The translations under genes were made by a program, and so were the position numbers. The notes below the pieces were generated by a model. The model was not told the origin of the DNA. It did no database searches and saw only the letters and a list, made by a program, of their open reading frames with translations. This document shows, piece after piece, positions 26,626 to 38,442 of a DNA stretch of 64,000 bases. Source of the stretch: Lentisalinibacter salinarum. GTDB taxonomy: Bacteria > Pseudomonadota > Gammaproteobacteria > Steroidobacterales > Woeseiaceae. Location: the NCBI RefSeq assembly GCF_040706555.1, contig NZ_JAPDRH010000003.1, positions 620,001 through 684,000 of the forward strand, written 5' to 3'. Each line of letters opens with the position of its first letter. The first letter of the stretch is position 1.

Positions 26626-28782
26626 TCAGAACGCCCGTTGCCACCCGAAGGTCAGGGTGCGGCCCTTGCCGGCGAAGTAGGTATCGGAGCGCTGGAAGGG
26701 CTCGGTCTGGGCGAAGTAGGTGAAGTAGTCCTCGTTCAGCAGGTTCTCGACGGCCACCGAGAACACGCCGTAATCCGACCGCCAGCTCACGAAGGCATCG
26801 GCCAGGGTGTAGCCGTCGAAGTCCGCGGCGTCCGCAGGCGCGCCCGGACCGTCGAAGCTGCGGTCCTCCAGTCGTGCGGCCTGCACGCGCCAGCGGATAT
26901 CGTCGCGGACACGCCCCTCGACATAGAGGTTCAGCCGGTCCGGCCCGATATTCAGTCCGTCCAGGTCACTGTCCACCGAGCCGTCGCCGTCGGAATCGAA
27001 GCGGCCGTCGATGCGGCTGTAGTTCGCACCGAGGCTGAGCGACTCGCTGACCGCGTAGTCCAGGGAGAGCTCTACGCCGTCGATTTCGGTGCGCTGGCGC
27101 TGCACCTCGAAGATGCCGGCCTCGTTGCTGAGCAGCCGCGAGCCGTTGTCGGCCGTCGATTCGTAATACGTGGCGCGGGCGGTCACGCGGCCGTCCCCGT
27201 ATTCCACGCCGAATTCGGTGTTGTCGGTGACCACCGGCTCCACCTCCAGCAGGCTGTCCACGTCCAGGCCGGGCGTCGACACGCCGCGCAGCACACGGCC
27301 GACGTCGGGCATGGTGAACGCCTCGGCGGCGGCAGCGTAGAGCGTCCAGCTATCGGTCAGCCGCCAGATCGCGCCGGCATTGAACAGCGTCTCGTCGAAC
27401 TCCGGCTCGCCGCCCTCGACAAAGGTGCTGCCGGCCGAGGCGATGGTGGTGTAGTCGTCCACCTCGAGGCTGGCGTTCTCCTGGCGGGCGCCGCCGGTGA
27501 CCGTCACGACCTCGTTGATGGTCCAGCCCAGCTGCACGAACGGCGAGACGGTCTCGAACCGTGTCTCCGGCACCCATTCGCGGCCGCTGCGCGCCAGCTC
27601 CTGCGCCGAGTCGTCGCGGAACCAGTCGATGCCGGCCGTGAGGTTCAGGTCCGGGTCGACCAGAGCCCGGTTCCAGGTGGTCTTCAGTCCGTTCTTGTCG
27701 GAGACGATCTCCGACTGGTCGAGGAACGGCTCGCCGTCCGGCGTCAGCCGGAAGAAGCCGCCGAAGGTGCCGCCCTCGAACAGCGCGGCATAGCTCTGGT
27801 CGTACACCTGGGCCTCCAGGCTGCCTCCCAGCACCCGCTCCTGACGCCATGTCAGTGAGACGGTGGTCACCTCGTTGCGGGCCGGATCGCCCACTTCGGC
27901 CGAGGGATCGCCCTCCTCGGTACCCGTGGGTATGCCGGCAGAGCGGTCGCCGGGCACGCTGCGGAAGTCGCCGTTGCGCTCCAGCTCGAAGTCGTTCACC
28001 AGCAGCGTGAGCGTGGCGTCCCCGGTCACCCGCCATTCGCCCTTGCCGAACAGGCCGAGGGAGGTCGAGTCCATGATGTCGCCCTGGGTGGGATACAGGC
28101 CCACCGCGTCTCCGTCCGCGTCCAGGAACAGGCCCCGGTCGTGGTACGCGAAACCGACGATGAAGTCGAAGGCATCGGTGCCGCGGCCGGTGCTGGCCGC
28201 GATCTTGTAACCGTAGGCGTCGGAGTCGAAGTCGTCCGCCGTGGTGAGCCGCGCCTCCAGGTCGGTCTGCCAGGAATCGGCGGAGACCGGCGCGCGGGTC
28301 ACGGTATTCACCACGCCGCCCGTGGCACCCACGCCCTGGATGGAGTTCGAGCCGTTGATCACCTCGATGCGCTCGATGAACGCAAGGTCGATGGTATGAC
28401 CGTCGCGCTGTCCGTCCCGCAGGGCATTGTGCTGCGGGACGCCGTCAATCAGGTACAGCGGGTTGCGGCCGCGCAGGGTCTCGCTGCGTCCCATCAGCTT
28501 CTGGGAGCTGGGCGCGAAACCGGGCACCGAGTTGGACAGCACGCTCGCGAGATCGTCGCTGATGGCCGATTGGAGTTCGATGGTCTCCGCGTCGAGGATG
28601 GTCAGCGTGCCCGGGATAGCCGTCGCGGGCTGCTCGACGCGGCTGGCGCTGACCACGATCTCCTCGATCACGCCCTCCCCGGCGTCATTGCCGGACTGGG
28701 CGGCCGCAGACTCGGGGATTGCGGTCGCTGCCGTCATTGCGAGGCACGCAAGGAGCCCCGGGCCGATTCTGAATGAACTCAT
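26626..28782 (-). CDS. TonB-dependent outer-membrane receptor (probable ferric-siderophore)
   Basis: The 718-residue protein starts at ATG 28782 (MSSFRIGPG) after GAGGAACG; a longer in-frame extension has no ribosome site. A signal peptide ends near ESAAAQ. A TonB box (EEIVVSASR) follows, then the plug (LRGRNPLYLIDGVPQHN, IERIEVINGSNSIQGVGATG) and a 22-strand-type barrel ending TLTFGWQRAF with terminal Phe. It would import an iron chelate using TonB/ExbBD energy. The PepSY gene downstream supports siderophore uptake, but the substrate is not shown. Confidence 0.9.
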   Translation of the reverse strand: MSSFRIGPGLLACLAMTAATAIPESAAAQSGNDAGEGVIEEIVVSASRVEQPATAIPGTLTILDAETIELQSAISDDLASVLSNSVPGFAPSSQKLMGRSETLRGRNPLYLIDGVPQHNALRDGQRDGHTIDLAFIERIEVINGSNSIQGVGATGGVVNTVTRAPVSADSWQTDLEARLTTADDFDSDAYGYKIAASTGRGTDAFDFIVGFAYHDRGLFLDADGDAVGLYPTQGDIMDSTSLGLFGKGEWRVTGDATLTLLVNDFELERNGDFRSVPGDRSAGIPTGTEEGDPSAEVGDPARNEVTTVSLTWRQERVLGGSLEAQVYDQSYAALFEGGTFGGFFRLTPDGEPFLDQSEIVSDKNGLKTTWNRALVDPDLNLTAGIDWFRDDSAQELARSGREWVPETRFETVSPFVQLGWTINEVVTVTGGARQENASLEVDDYTTIASAGSTFVEGGEPEFDETLFNAGAIWRLTDSWTLYAAAAEAFTMPDVGRVLRGVSTPGLDVDSLLEVEPVVTDNTEFGVEYGDGRVTARATYYESTADNGSRLLSNEAGIFEVQRQRTEIDGVELSLDYAVSESLSLGANYSRIDGRFDSDGDGSVDSDLDGLNIGPDRLNLYVEGRVRDDIRWRVQAARLEDRSFDGPGAPADAADFDGYTLADAFVSWRSDYGVFSVAVENLLNEDYFTYFAQTEPFQRSDTYFAGKGRTLTFGWQRAF

Positions 28783-28817
28783 CGTCGTTCCTCTCGTGTG
28801 TTCCCGAATGTAAATGC

Positions 28818-28848
28818 GAATACTTCTTATTTCGGTATTCATTGTCAA
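28818..28848 (-). promoter_or_regulatory. Candidate promoter with inverted repeat for the TonB-dependent receptor
   Basis: On the minus strand a perfect TTGACA (28848-28843) is followed by GAATAC and GTATTC (28840-28835 and 28823-28818), a 6-bp inverted repeat across 11 bases that overlaps the -10 region. The sequence is AT-rich and placed like a repressor site. It does not match the 19-bp Fur consensus well, so iron control is only suggested by the gene's function. Confidence 0.45.
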
Positions 28849-28920
28849 CTTCGGCTTTTACGGATCGGTCGCTGCGGCTCCGCAACAAGACGGCAACACA
28901 CTTGCTGGTAGCATTCCGCC

Positions 28921-29631
28921 ATGAAGTACACGCGGGATTACCGGGAACGGCACACGCTCGACGACGGCACCCTCGTCGAATTCCGTGCCGTGCAGCCCTC
29001 GCACAAGGCGATGCTGGCGCAGGGGTTCACCCGCCTCTCGCCCGAATCCCGCCGCCGGCGCTTCTTCACGAGCAAGACCGGCCTGAGCGACGAGGAACTG
29101 CGCTACCTCACCGAGTTCGACGGCACGGACCACTATGCGCTGGGCGCAATGCTCCCCGCCGGCGAGCCCGACGGCGACGGCGAACCGGAGGGCATCGGCG
29201 TCGCCCGCTTCGTCCGCAGCACGTCGGACCCGGAAACAGCAGAGATCTCCATCGTCGTGGTGGACGACTGGCAGCACCGTGGCGTCGGCAAACGTCTGCT
29301 GGAACGCATCGCCGGGGCGGCGGCCGAGCGGGGCATCCGCCGCATCCGCTCCGTGGCGCTCGCTGACAACCCGGACGTGCGCGAGCTGCTGGAGCGGCAT
29401 ACGGAGGGCCTGGAAGTGCGCCGGTCGGAGCCCGGGGTCGTCGAGTTCACCTTCCCGCTGACGATGCCGGTGAGCGAAGACATCTTCGAGGCCCTGTTCT
29501 CGACCCTGCGTCTTGTGGCGCTGGGCTCGTTCATCGTACCGATCTGGTTCGGCGAGCAGACCGTTAGACGCCTGCTGTCGCTGGGCCGGAAGCGGGAACG
29601 CGATACCGGGGATGCGCCGGACGGCTCCTGA
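28921..29631 (+). CDS. GNAT-family N-acetyltransferase
   Basis: The 236-residue protein has the acetyl-CoA-binding motif A of GNAT enzymes (ISIVVVDDWQHRGVGKRLLE; QHRGVG is the Q/RxxGxG core, about 119-124). The N-terminal phrase FTRLSPESRRRRFFTSK is seen in GNAT proteins related to the acetyltransferase part of Pat/AcuA-like lysine acetylases. A C-terminal extension (SEDIFEALFSTLRLVALGS, then FIVPIWFGEQ) is hydrophobic and may be membrane-associated. It diverges from the TonB receptor. The substrate is unknown. Confidence 0.8.
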   Translation: MKYTRDYRERHTLDDGTLVEFRAVQPSHKAMLAQGFTRLSPESRRRRFFTSKTGLSDEELRYLTEFDGTDHYALGAMLPAGEPDGDGEPEGIGVARFVRSTSDPETAEISIVVVDDWQHRGVGKRLLERIAGAAAERGIRRIRSVALADNPDVRELLERHTEGLEVRRSEPGVVEFTFPLTMPVSEDIFEALFSTLRLVALGSFIVPIWFGEQTVRRLLSLGRKRERDTGDAPDGS

Positions 29632-29688
29632 AACGCCTGCCGCTCGCTTATACTGCCGCGCGGGATATCGACGCAGGGGAGCCAACCG

Positions 29689-31488
29689 ATGAAGCCGACC
29701 GTTTGCAAACTCGCCAATCGCCTCGCCGCCACGGCGGCGCTGGTCACCCTCGCCTGGGGTTGCAGCCCGTCGCCGGAACCGGTCGCCGGAACCGCCACCC
29801 GCGCGGCCGCCGGCGCGGAACCGGCCGAGCTTATCCTGAGCGGCGGCACCATCGTTACCCTCACGGACCCGACCCTCCAAGCCGGCGCCATCGCGATTCG
29901 GAACGGCAGAATCCAGGCCGTGGGCACGGCCGAGGACATCGCGGCCGCCTGGCAAGGCCCCGGGACGGTCGTACGGGAACTCGGCGGCCGCACGGTGCTC
30001 CCCGGCTTCATCGATGCCCACGGTCATTTCCTGCAGGTGGGCTTCCTGGCGCAGTCCGCCAGCCTGTTGCCGCCGCCGGACGGTGGCGTGACGGACTTCG
30101 CCACCCTGGCCGCCGCGTTACAGGGCCACCGGGACAGCGACCAGGCGGAGAAAATGGGCTGGATCGTCGGCATGGGCTACGACGACGCCCAGCTCGCCGA
30201 GCAGCGCCATCCCACCGCCGCGGACCTCGACGCCATGATCTCCGACATGCCGGTGCTGCTGATCCACCAGTCCGGCCACGTCGCCGCCGTCAACAGCGCA
30301 GGCCTCGAGGCACTCGGCATCACGGCCGCGAGCCAGGATCCGCCAGGGGGCGTGATCCGGCGCAAGGCCGGCAGCCGCGAACCGGACGGCGTGCTGGAGG
30401 AGACCGCCTTCTTCGCCACGCTCGACAAGCTGCCGCTGCCGGAGGACCCGGAGAGCTTCGCCGCCATGGTGGCTGCCGCCCAGGAGTCCTACGCCGCCGC
30501 CGGCTTCACGACGGCCCAGGAAGGCCGCGCACTCCCGGCCAACGTGCGTGCCCTGCAGGCTGCGGCAAAAGGCGGTCTGCTGCAGCTGGACATCGATGTC
30601 TACCCGGACCCCACCTTCGCGCGCGACGCCGCGGAGTTCGACGGCCTCATGGCGAACGCATCACGCCAGTACGAGAATCACCTCCGCATCCCGGGCATCA
30701 AGCTGTCGCTCGACGGCTCGCCCCAGGCGAAGACGGCCTGGCTGAGCCTGCCCTATCACGTGGCCCCGCACGGCCAGGACGAGGACTACCGGGGCTATCC
30801 CCAGCTCGAGGACGATTACCTCGCGACCGAGGTACGGCGTGCCTTCGAGAACGGCTGGCAGGTGCTGACCCACGTCAACGGCGACGCCGCCATCGATCAG
30901 TTCCTGGCGGCCGTCGGCGAGGCCACCGAAGCGCTCGGGCCGGGCGACCGCCGACCGGTGGCCATCCACGCCCAGACCGCGCGCGAAGACCAGCTGGATG
31001 CCATGGGACAGCTCGGCGTGATCCCCTCGTTCATGTCCGTGCACACGTTCTACTGGGGCGACTGGCACCGCGACAGCGTGCTCGGGCCGGAGCGCGCGGC
31101 ACGCATCTCGCCGGCCCGTTCGGCACTCGAGCGCGGCATCGTCTACACCAGCCACAACGATGCGCCGGTGACACCGCCGAACAGCCGGATGATCCTCTAC
31201 AGCCAGGTGAACCGGCTGACCCGTTCGGGCCAGGTACTGGGAGCCGAACAGCGCGTCACGGCCAGGCAGGCCCTGGAGGCCATCACGAGCAGCGCCGCAC
31301 GACAGCTGTTCGAGGAAGAGCGCAAGGGCACCATCGAGCCGGGCAAACTGGCCGATCTCGTGATCGTCGACCGCAATCCGCTGACGATCCCGCCGGAGGA
31401 ACTCATGGAGCTCGCCGTGCTCGAGACCATCAAGGAGGGCGAGACGATCTGGCGGCGGGGAGCGGAGACCGCGACGGCGGCTCGCTGA
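29689..31488 (+). CDS. Exported amidohydrolase (YtcJ-like) lipoprotein
   Basis: The 599-residue protein starts after GGGGAGCC. Its signal ends in a lipobox (TLAWGC, Cys at 25), so it is probably an outer-membrane or periplasmic lipoprotein. Amidohydrolase-3/YtcJ landmarks follow. They are the metal-binding GFIDAHGHF, then IKLSLDGSPQAKTAWLS, the histidines in LTHVNGDAA and VAIHAQTARED, the Asp in TSHNDAPVTPP, and the closing GTIEPGKLADLVIVDRNP. The reaction is hydrolysis of an unknown amide or imide. A weak -10 (TATACT at 29649-29654) lies 35 bases upstream. Most YtcJ proteins are cytoplasmic, so the lipobox is notable. Confidence 0.87.
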   Translation: MKPTVCKLANRLAATAALVTLAWGCSPSPEPVAGTATRAAAGAEPAELILSGGTIVTLTDPTLQAGAIAIRNGRIQAVGTAEDIAAAWQGPGTVVRELGGRTVLPGFIDAHGHFLQVGFLAQSASLLPPPDGGVTDFATLAAALQGHRDSDQAEKMGWIVGMGYDDAQLAEQRHPTAADLDAMISDMPVLLIHQSGHVAAVNSAGLEALGITAASQDPPGGVIRRKAGSREPDGVLEETAFFATLDKLPLPEDPESFAAMVAAAQESYAAAGFTTAQEGRALPANVRALQAAAKGGLLQLDIDVYPDPTFARDAAEFDGLMANASRQYENHLRIPGIKLSLDGSPQAKTAWLSLPYHVAPHGQDEDYRGYPQLEDDYLATEVRRAFENGWQVLTHVNGDAAIDQFLAAVGEATEALGPGDRRPVAIHAQTAREDQLDAMGQLGVIPSFMSVHTFYWGDWHRDSVLGPERAARISPARSALERGIVYTSHNDAPVTPPNSRMILYSQVNRLTRSGQVLGAEQRVTARQALEAITSSAARQLFEEERKGTIEPGKLADLVIVDRNPLTIPPEELMELAVLETIKEGETIWRRGAETATAAR

Positions 31489-31517
31489 GCCACCCGGACC
31501 CGCCGCGCCGATCGGCG

Positions 31518-31545
31518 CCGATCCGGGCCCGATCACACGGATCGG
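31518..31545. terminator. Hairpin between convergent genes, possible terminator
   Basis: CCGATCCG (31518-31525) pairs perfectly with CGGATCGG (31538-31545) across a 12-base loop. It lies 30 bases after the amidohydrolase stop and overlaps the last codons of the convergent dioxygenase gene. No T-run follows on either strand, so termination is uncertain. Confidence 0.3.
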
Positions 31546-32642
31546 TCCGGGGCACCTCGCAGGCGAGCCTGCAGCTTCTGCGGCGCCACCCGCGCGAGCA
31601 GGCGCAAGCGGCTGGCGAGGCGTGACAGGCGCCCGCCGCCGCGGCTGCTGCCCGGCAGCGAGAGCCACAGCCTGAGCAGGTGGCGCCGCTCCGCGGCGTC
31701 CGCGTAATCCTCGTAGGCCGTGCGGGCGTGCAGCACGGTGTGATTGGAGACCAGCTGGATGTCCCCGGGCGCCAGATCCATGTCCAGGCGGTTATCGGGA
31801 TCCTCGGCAATGCTCTCGTACAGGTCCAGCAGTTCACGCTCGGTGTCGCTCATCGACGGCACGTGCTCGTAGCCGAACGCCGAGCGGAAATAGTCGCTGT
31901 GATAGAAGGTGCGCAGCTGCCCGCCATGGTAACGGCAGGGCTCGATCGGCACCGTGCGGACGTCACCTTCGCCGTGGGTATCGAGGTGGAAGGGCCGGTA
32001 GAGGCGCTCCACCAGGTCCGGCCGCCGCGACAGCAAATCGTTGTAGACCGTCACCGAACTCACGATGCGGCTGAGACCGCCTGCCCTGGCCTTGCGCAGG
32101 CACAGCAGCCCGACCACGTCCGCCGCGTCGCAGTGATAGGCGATGTTTTTCGCCGTCTTGTAGTAGCGGCCCGACTGCCGGTCCCGGTCGGAGCGGGTAT
32201 CGATGACGTGCCCGAGCAGGTCGCCTTCCGGGTTCTGGGTGCCGGGTATGCCCAGGTGCAGGCCGAACGCCCAGAAGAAGGTCTCCGCCTCCTCCTCGCT
32301 CCAGTCGGCGACCGGCACGCCGCGGATCAGCCGGAAGCCCCGGCCGTCGGTCAGTTCCCGGCGCCATTCGTCGATGCGCGGAGTCAGCAGGGGCAGCGGG
32401 AAGTCTCGCCGCCGCAGCGTTCGCGCCTCGATCCCCGCGGCCTGCACCGCTGCAACGGCCGCGCGGATCTCGGCCACCTCGGCCGCGGTCAGTTCGTGCA
32501 CCCAGTCGGAACGATGTCGCAGCTCGCGGCCCCGCCAGGCAGCCGGCCCGTCCACGGGCGCTCGCCGGACACCCTCGTGGGGCCGCGCGAAGTAGTGCAG
32601 GGTCTGCGCCTGCAGGGTGTTGTAGGAGCGGCGGTCGAACAT
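31533..32642 (-). CDS. TauD/TfdA-family Fe(II)/2-oxoglutarate dioxygenase
   Basis: The 369-residue protein carries the facial-triad residues: H-x-D in NIAYHCDAADVVGLL (about 170-176) and the distal His in VSNHTVLHARTAY. The 2-oxoglutarate-binding Arg lies in ERRHLLRLWLSLP. It matches larger TauD/TfdA proteins annotated as taurine catabolism dioxygenases, though no taurine-specific signature is evident and the substrate is unknown. The last 40 residues are a basic extension. The gene follows the molybdenum hydroxylase iron-sulphur subunit by 31 bases on the same strand, so it may be part of the same operon. Confidence 0.85.
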   Translation of the reverse strand: MFDRRSYNTLQAQTLHYFARPHEGVRRAPVDGPAAWRGRELRHRSDWVHELTAAEVAEIRAAVAAVQAAGIEARTLRRRDFPLPLLTPRIDEWRRELTDGRGFRLIRGVPVADWSEEEAETFFWAFGLHLGIPGTQNPEGDLLGHVIDTRSDRDRQSGRYYKTAKNIAYHCDAADVVGLLCLRKARAGGLSRIVSSVTVYNDLLSRRPDLVERLYRPFHLDTHGEGDVRTVPIEPCRYHGGQLRTFYHSDYFRSAFGYEHVPSMSDTERELLDLYESIAEDPDNRLDMDLAPGDIQLVSNHTVLHARTAYEDYADAAERRHLLRLWLSLPGSSRGGGRLSRLASRLRLLARVAPQKLQARLRGAPDRSV

Positions 32643-32673
32643 CGCGTGCAGATGTCCGTCTGCTCTCCGGGAC

Positions 32674-33128
32674 CTAGCCCAGCGAGGCGGCCGCGTCCTT
32701 GATGGCGCGCCGGATGCGCACGTAAGTGGCGCAGCGGCAGAGGTTGCCGTCCATGGCCTCGTCGATGTCCTTGTCGCTCGGCTTCGGGTTCTTCTTCAGC
32801 AGGTCGACCGCAGACATGATCTGGCCGGACTGGCAGTAGCCGCATTGCGGCACGTCAATCGCCTGCCAGGCCGCGCGGACCGCGTCGGCCTCGGGGCCCT
32901 CGACGCCCTCGATGGTGGTGACGCTCGAATCGGCGACGCTGCCCACCGGGGTCACGCAGGCACGCCGCGCCTTACCGTCCACGTAGACGACGCAGGCGCC
33001 GCACTGGGAGATGCCGCAGCCGTACTTCGTGCCGGTGAGCTGGAGCCGGTCGCGCAGCGCCCACAGCAGCGGCATCTCGCTCGGGACGTCGAGTTCGACG
33101 GTTTCACCGTTGACGGTCAGTTTGGTGC

Positions 33129-33132
<4 letters not shown>
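32674..33132 (-). CDS. (2Fe-2S) subunit of a molybdenum hydroxylase (IorA/CoxS-like)
   Basis: The 152-residue protein binds two 2Fe-2S clusters. The N-terminal plant-ferredoxin-type motif is CGISQCGACVVYVDGKARRAC. The C-terminal helical domain has CGYCQSGQ and GNLCRCATY. It passes electrons from the molybdenum centre in the partner subunit encoded just upstream, with which it overlaps by ATGA. The size is that of isoquinoline 1-oxidoreductase alpha subunits, which lack a separate FAD subunit; none is encoded here. Confidence 0.93.
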
Positions 33133-35525
<2,393 letters not shown>

Positions 35526-35627
35526 GCCAGACTCCCTGTGTCGCGGTGCAACAAAGCGCCTCGGCGCCGGCTATCAACATAACACGGCAGTGGGCCCGGT
35601 ATCAGGTGCCCACCTCAGGCACTCATG

Positions 35628-37292
35628 TCAGGCACTCGAGGGCGACGCGCGCTCTATCAGCCCGCGGGCATCGAGTTCCAGCCCCGGCGCAAACGCGCCC
35701 CAGGTGTAGCCCCGCTCGGAGCGCAGGCGGGTGGCGGCGAAACCCTCGGCCACGATCCGCGGCGCGGCGCGGAAGAGCTCCGCCCCCTGGAATGCGAGCG
35801 CCAGCGACTCGACGAAGTGCCGGGCCGTGGCTTCGCCCAGCGCCTCCTTCACATTCAGCGTCCTGACCGTGTAGATCAGGCCGTCGAGGTGGCGGTCCGC
35901 GCCGCGGGCCTCGTCCAGTTCCGCGAACAGCGCTTCCAGCACGCCCGGGTCGCGCTGGATCGCGCGCAGGGTATCCAGCGCGATCACGTTGCCGGAGCCT
36001 TCCCAGATGCTGTTCAGCGGCGACTGGCGGAAGTAACGCGGCACCGGCGTCTCCTCTACGTAGCCGGCGCCGCCGAGACACTCCATGGCCTCGTAGACGA
36101 GAGAGGGCGTGCGCTTGCAGATCCAGTACTTCGCAATTGGCGTGAGGATGCGCGCGATGGCTGCGGCATGCTCCGAGTGCGGGGCGTCGTCGAAGGCGCG
36201 GGCCACCCGGAAACTCATGGCGAGCGCCGCCTCCTGCTCCAGCGCGAGATCCGCGAGCACCTGGGCCATGGCCGGGTGTTCCACGAGCCGCGGGCCGAAG
36301 GCGCGCCGGTGCTCGGCGTGCCAGAGCGCTTGGGACAGCGCGGCACGCATGATGGCCGTCGAGCCCACCATGCAGTCGAGCCGGGTGCCCTGCACCATTT
36401 CGATGATGGTGCGCACGCCGCGGCCTTCCCCGCCCACCATCCGCGCCCACGCGTTGTGGTACTCGATCTCGCTGGAGGCATTGGAGCGATCGCCGAGCTT
36501 GTCCTTCAGGCGCACGACCTGGATGGTGTTCCGCGTCCCGTCCGGGCGCCACTTCGGCGTGAAGAAGCAGGACAGGCCGCCATCGGTCTTCGCCAGCGTG
36601 AGGAAGCCGTCGCTCATCGGCGCCGAGCAGAACCACTTGTGGCCGACGAGCTCGTACTCTCCCTCCGCGCCGAGGGGCACGGCCCGGGTGGTGTTCGCGC
36701 GCACGTCGGAGCCGCCCTGCTTCTCCGTCATCGCCATGCCGAGGGTGACGCCCCGCTTCTCCTCCGCCGGGATACAGCGGGGATCATAGGCCGCCGCCGT
36801 CACCCGCGGCTCCCACTCCGCCGCCAGGTCCGGCTGATGGCGCAGCGTGGGGATGCAGGCGTACGTCATCGAGAAAGGGCAGCATACGCCCTGATCCGCC
36901 TGGCTCAGGACGTACATCAGCGCCGAGTGCGCCACGTGCCCGCCCTGCTCCGCCGTCCAGGCCACCGAACTCACGCCGCTCTCCAGCCCCAGCGCCATCA
37001 GCCGGTGGTAGTCGGGATGGAAATCCGCCTCGTCGATACGCTGGCCGTAGCGGTCGAAGGCCTTCAGCACCGGCGGACTGGCATTCGCCCGTGCCGCCCA
37101 GTCCTGGACCTCGGCCGAGCCGACCCGCGCGCCCAGCCGGCCGAGTTCGGCGTCCATCCAGGCGGCGCCGTTACGGCTCACCGCCTCCTTCAGCGCGATA
37201 TCGTTCTCGTAACAGTTGACGCCCTCCAGCGGCGGCGCCTGGTTGATGACCTCGTGGGTCGCGAGTTCGGTGCGCGGCTTCCGGTGTCCCAT
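35628..37292 (-). CDS. aidB: AidB-like acyl-CoA dehydrogenase family protein
   Basis: The 554-residue flavoprotein fits the AidB subgroup (E. coli AidB is 541). Seen are GMAMTEKQGGSDVRANTT, GHKWFCSAPMSDGFLTLAKT, IWEGSGNVIALDTLRAIQRD and the C-terminal extension with EALGEATARHFVESLALAF. AidB binds DNA and FAD and is linked to protection from alkylating agents in E. coli; its catalytic substrate is unclear. The gene has its own 94-bp upstream gap after ilvC. No Ada gene is near. Confidence 0.88.
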   Translation of the reverse strand: MGHRKPRTELATHEVINQAPPLEGVNCYENDIALKEAVSRNGAAWMDAELGRLGARVGSAEVQDWAARANASPPVLKAFDRYGQRIDEADFHPDYHRLMALGLESGVSSVAWTAEQGGHVAHSALMYVLSQADQGVCCPFSMTYACIPTLRHQPDLAAEWEPRVTAAAYDPRCIPAEEKRGVTLGMAMTEKQGGSDVRANTTRAVPLGAEGEYELVGHKWFCSAPMSDGFLTLAKTDGGLSCFFTPKWRPDGTRNTIQVVRLKDKLGDRSNASSEIEYHNAWARMVGGEGRGVRTIIEMVQGTRLDCMVGSTAIMRAALSQALWHAEHRRAFGPRLVEHPAMAQVLADLALEQEAALAMSFRVARAFDDAPHSEHAAAIARILTPIAKYWICKRTPSLVYEAMECLGGAGYVEETPVPRYFRQSPLNSIWEGSGNVIALDTLRAIQRDPGVLEALFAELDEARGADRHLDGLIYTVRTLNVKEALGEATARHFVESLALAFQGAELFRAAPRIVAEGFAATRLRSERGYTWGAFAPGLELDARGLIERASPSSA

Positions 37293-37327
37293 CGTTCGCT
37301 CCGGTCGGTGGATCTGCCCACAATGTA

Positions 37328-37347
37328 ACGCCGCCGCCGGGCGGCGT
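37328..37347 (-). terminator. Hairpin after ilvC, candidate terminator
   Basis: On the minus strand ACGCCGCC and GGCGGCGT pair perfectly around a CGGC loop, 39 bases downstream of the ilvC stop, followed by TACATTGT. The T content is modest. It would separate ilvC from aidB transcription. Confidence 0.5.
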
Positions 37348-37386
37348 CAGCCGTGGATGGACCGGATGGCCGTGCCGGCCGGCGCT

Positions 37387-38403
37387 TCAGTTCTTCTCCC
37401 GGTCCACCAGCCGGTTGGCCGTGATCCAGGGCATCATCTCCCTGAGCCGCGCGCCGGTGGTCTCGATGAGATGCGCCTCCGTGTTGCGCCGCTGCGCCGT
37501 CATCGACGGGTAGTTCATGGCGCCTTCGGCGATGAACGACTTGGCGTACTCGCCGCTCTGGATGCGATCCAGGGCATTGCGCATCGCGGCCCGGGACTGC
37601 TCGTTGATGACTTCCTTGCCGGTGAAGTACTCGCCGTACTCCGCGTTATTGGAGATGGAGTAGTTCATGTTGGCGATGCCGCCCTCGTACATCAGGTCGA
37701 CGATCAGCTTCAGCTCGTGCAGGCACTCGAAGTACGCCAGTTCCGGTGCGTAGCCCGCCTCGACCAGCGTCTCGAAGCCGGCCTTGACCAGCTCCACGCA
37801 GCCGCCGCAGAGCACGGTCTGCTCGCCGAAGAGATCGGTCTCCGTCTCGTCGCGGAAGGTGGTCTCGATGATCGCCGTGCGGCCGCCGCCGATGCCGCAG
37901 GCATAAGACAGCGCGACATCCTTCGCCCGACCGCTCGCATCCTGGAAAATGGCCACGAGATCCGGGATGCCGGCGCCTTTCGCGAACTCGCTGCGCACCG
38001 TGTGGCCGGGCGCCTTCGGCGCGATCATGACGACGTCGAGATCCGCCCGCGGCACCACCTGGTTGTAATGGATGACGAAGCCGTGGGCGAACGCGAGGGT
38101 GGCGCCCTGCTTCAGGTTCGGCTCGACCTGATCCCGGTACAGCGCCGCCATGGACTCGTCCGGCGCCAGCATCATCACGAGATCGGCGCCGGAGACGGCC
38201 TCGGCCACGCCCTGCACCCGCAGCCCCGCCCTCTCGGCCTTCGCCACGGATGAAGAGCCCTCCCGCAGCCCCACGGTGACGTCGACGCCTGAGTCCTGCA
38301 GATTCAGGGCATGGGCATGGCCCTGGGAGCCGTAGCCGATCACGGAGACCTTCATGCCCTGGACAATGGAGAGATCGCAGTCCTTGTCGTAGTAGATGTT
38401 CAT
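37387..38403 (-). CDS. ilvC: Ketol-acid reductoisomerase
   Basis: The 338-residue class I enzyme converts acetolactate and acetohydroxybutyrate to the dihydroxy acids of valine and isoleucine synthesis, using NADPH and Mg2+. ATG 38403 follows AGGAG. Seen are the Rossmann motif VIGYGSQGHAHALNLQDSG, the NADPH loop LREGSSS, LAFAHGFVIHYNQVVPRADL, the metal-binding SDLFGEQTVLCGG equivalent (TDLFGEQTVLCGGCVELV), and the knotted C-terminal region ECLHELKLIVDLMYEGG. The usual neighbours ilvB and ilvN are absent. Control is probably by the divergent ilvY product with acetolactate as co-inducer. Confidence 0.97.
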   Translation of the reverse strand: MNIYYDKDCDLSIVQGMKVSVIGYGSQGHAHALNLQDSGVDVTVGLREGSSSVAKAERAGLRVQGVAEAVSGADLVMMLAPDESMAALYRDQVEPNLKQGATLAFAHGFVIHYNQVVPRADLDVVMIAPKAPGHTVRSEFAKGAGIPDLVAIFQDASGRAKDVALSYACGIGGGRTAIIETTFRDETETDLFGEQTVLCGGCVELVKAGFETLVEAGYAPELAYFECLHELKLIVDLMYEGGIANMNYSISNNAEYGEYFTGKEVINEQSRAAMRNALDRIQSGEYAKSFIAEGAMNYPSMTAQRRNTEAHLIETTGARLREMMPWITANRLVDREKN

Positions 38404-38442
38404 GGCGGGCTCCTGTGGATGATGTGGAGGCATGTGATGATC

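Noticed and set aside
28818..28848. Fur box upstream of the TonB-dependent receptor
   Set aside because: The inverted repeat does not fit the 19-bp Fur consensus closely enough; it is listed only as a candidate operator.
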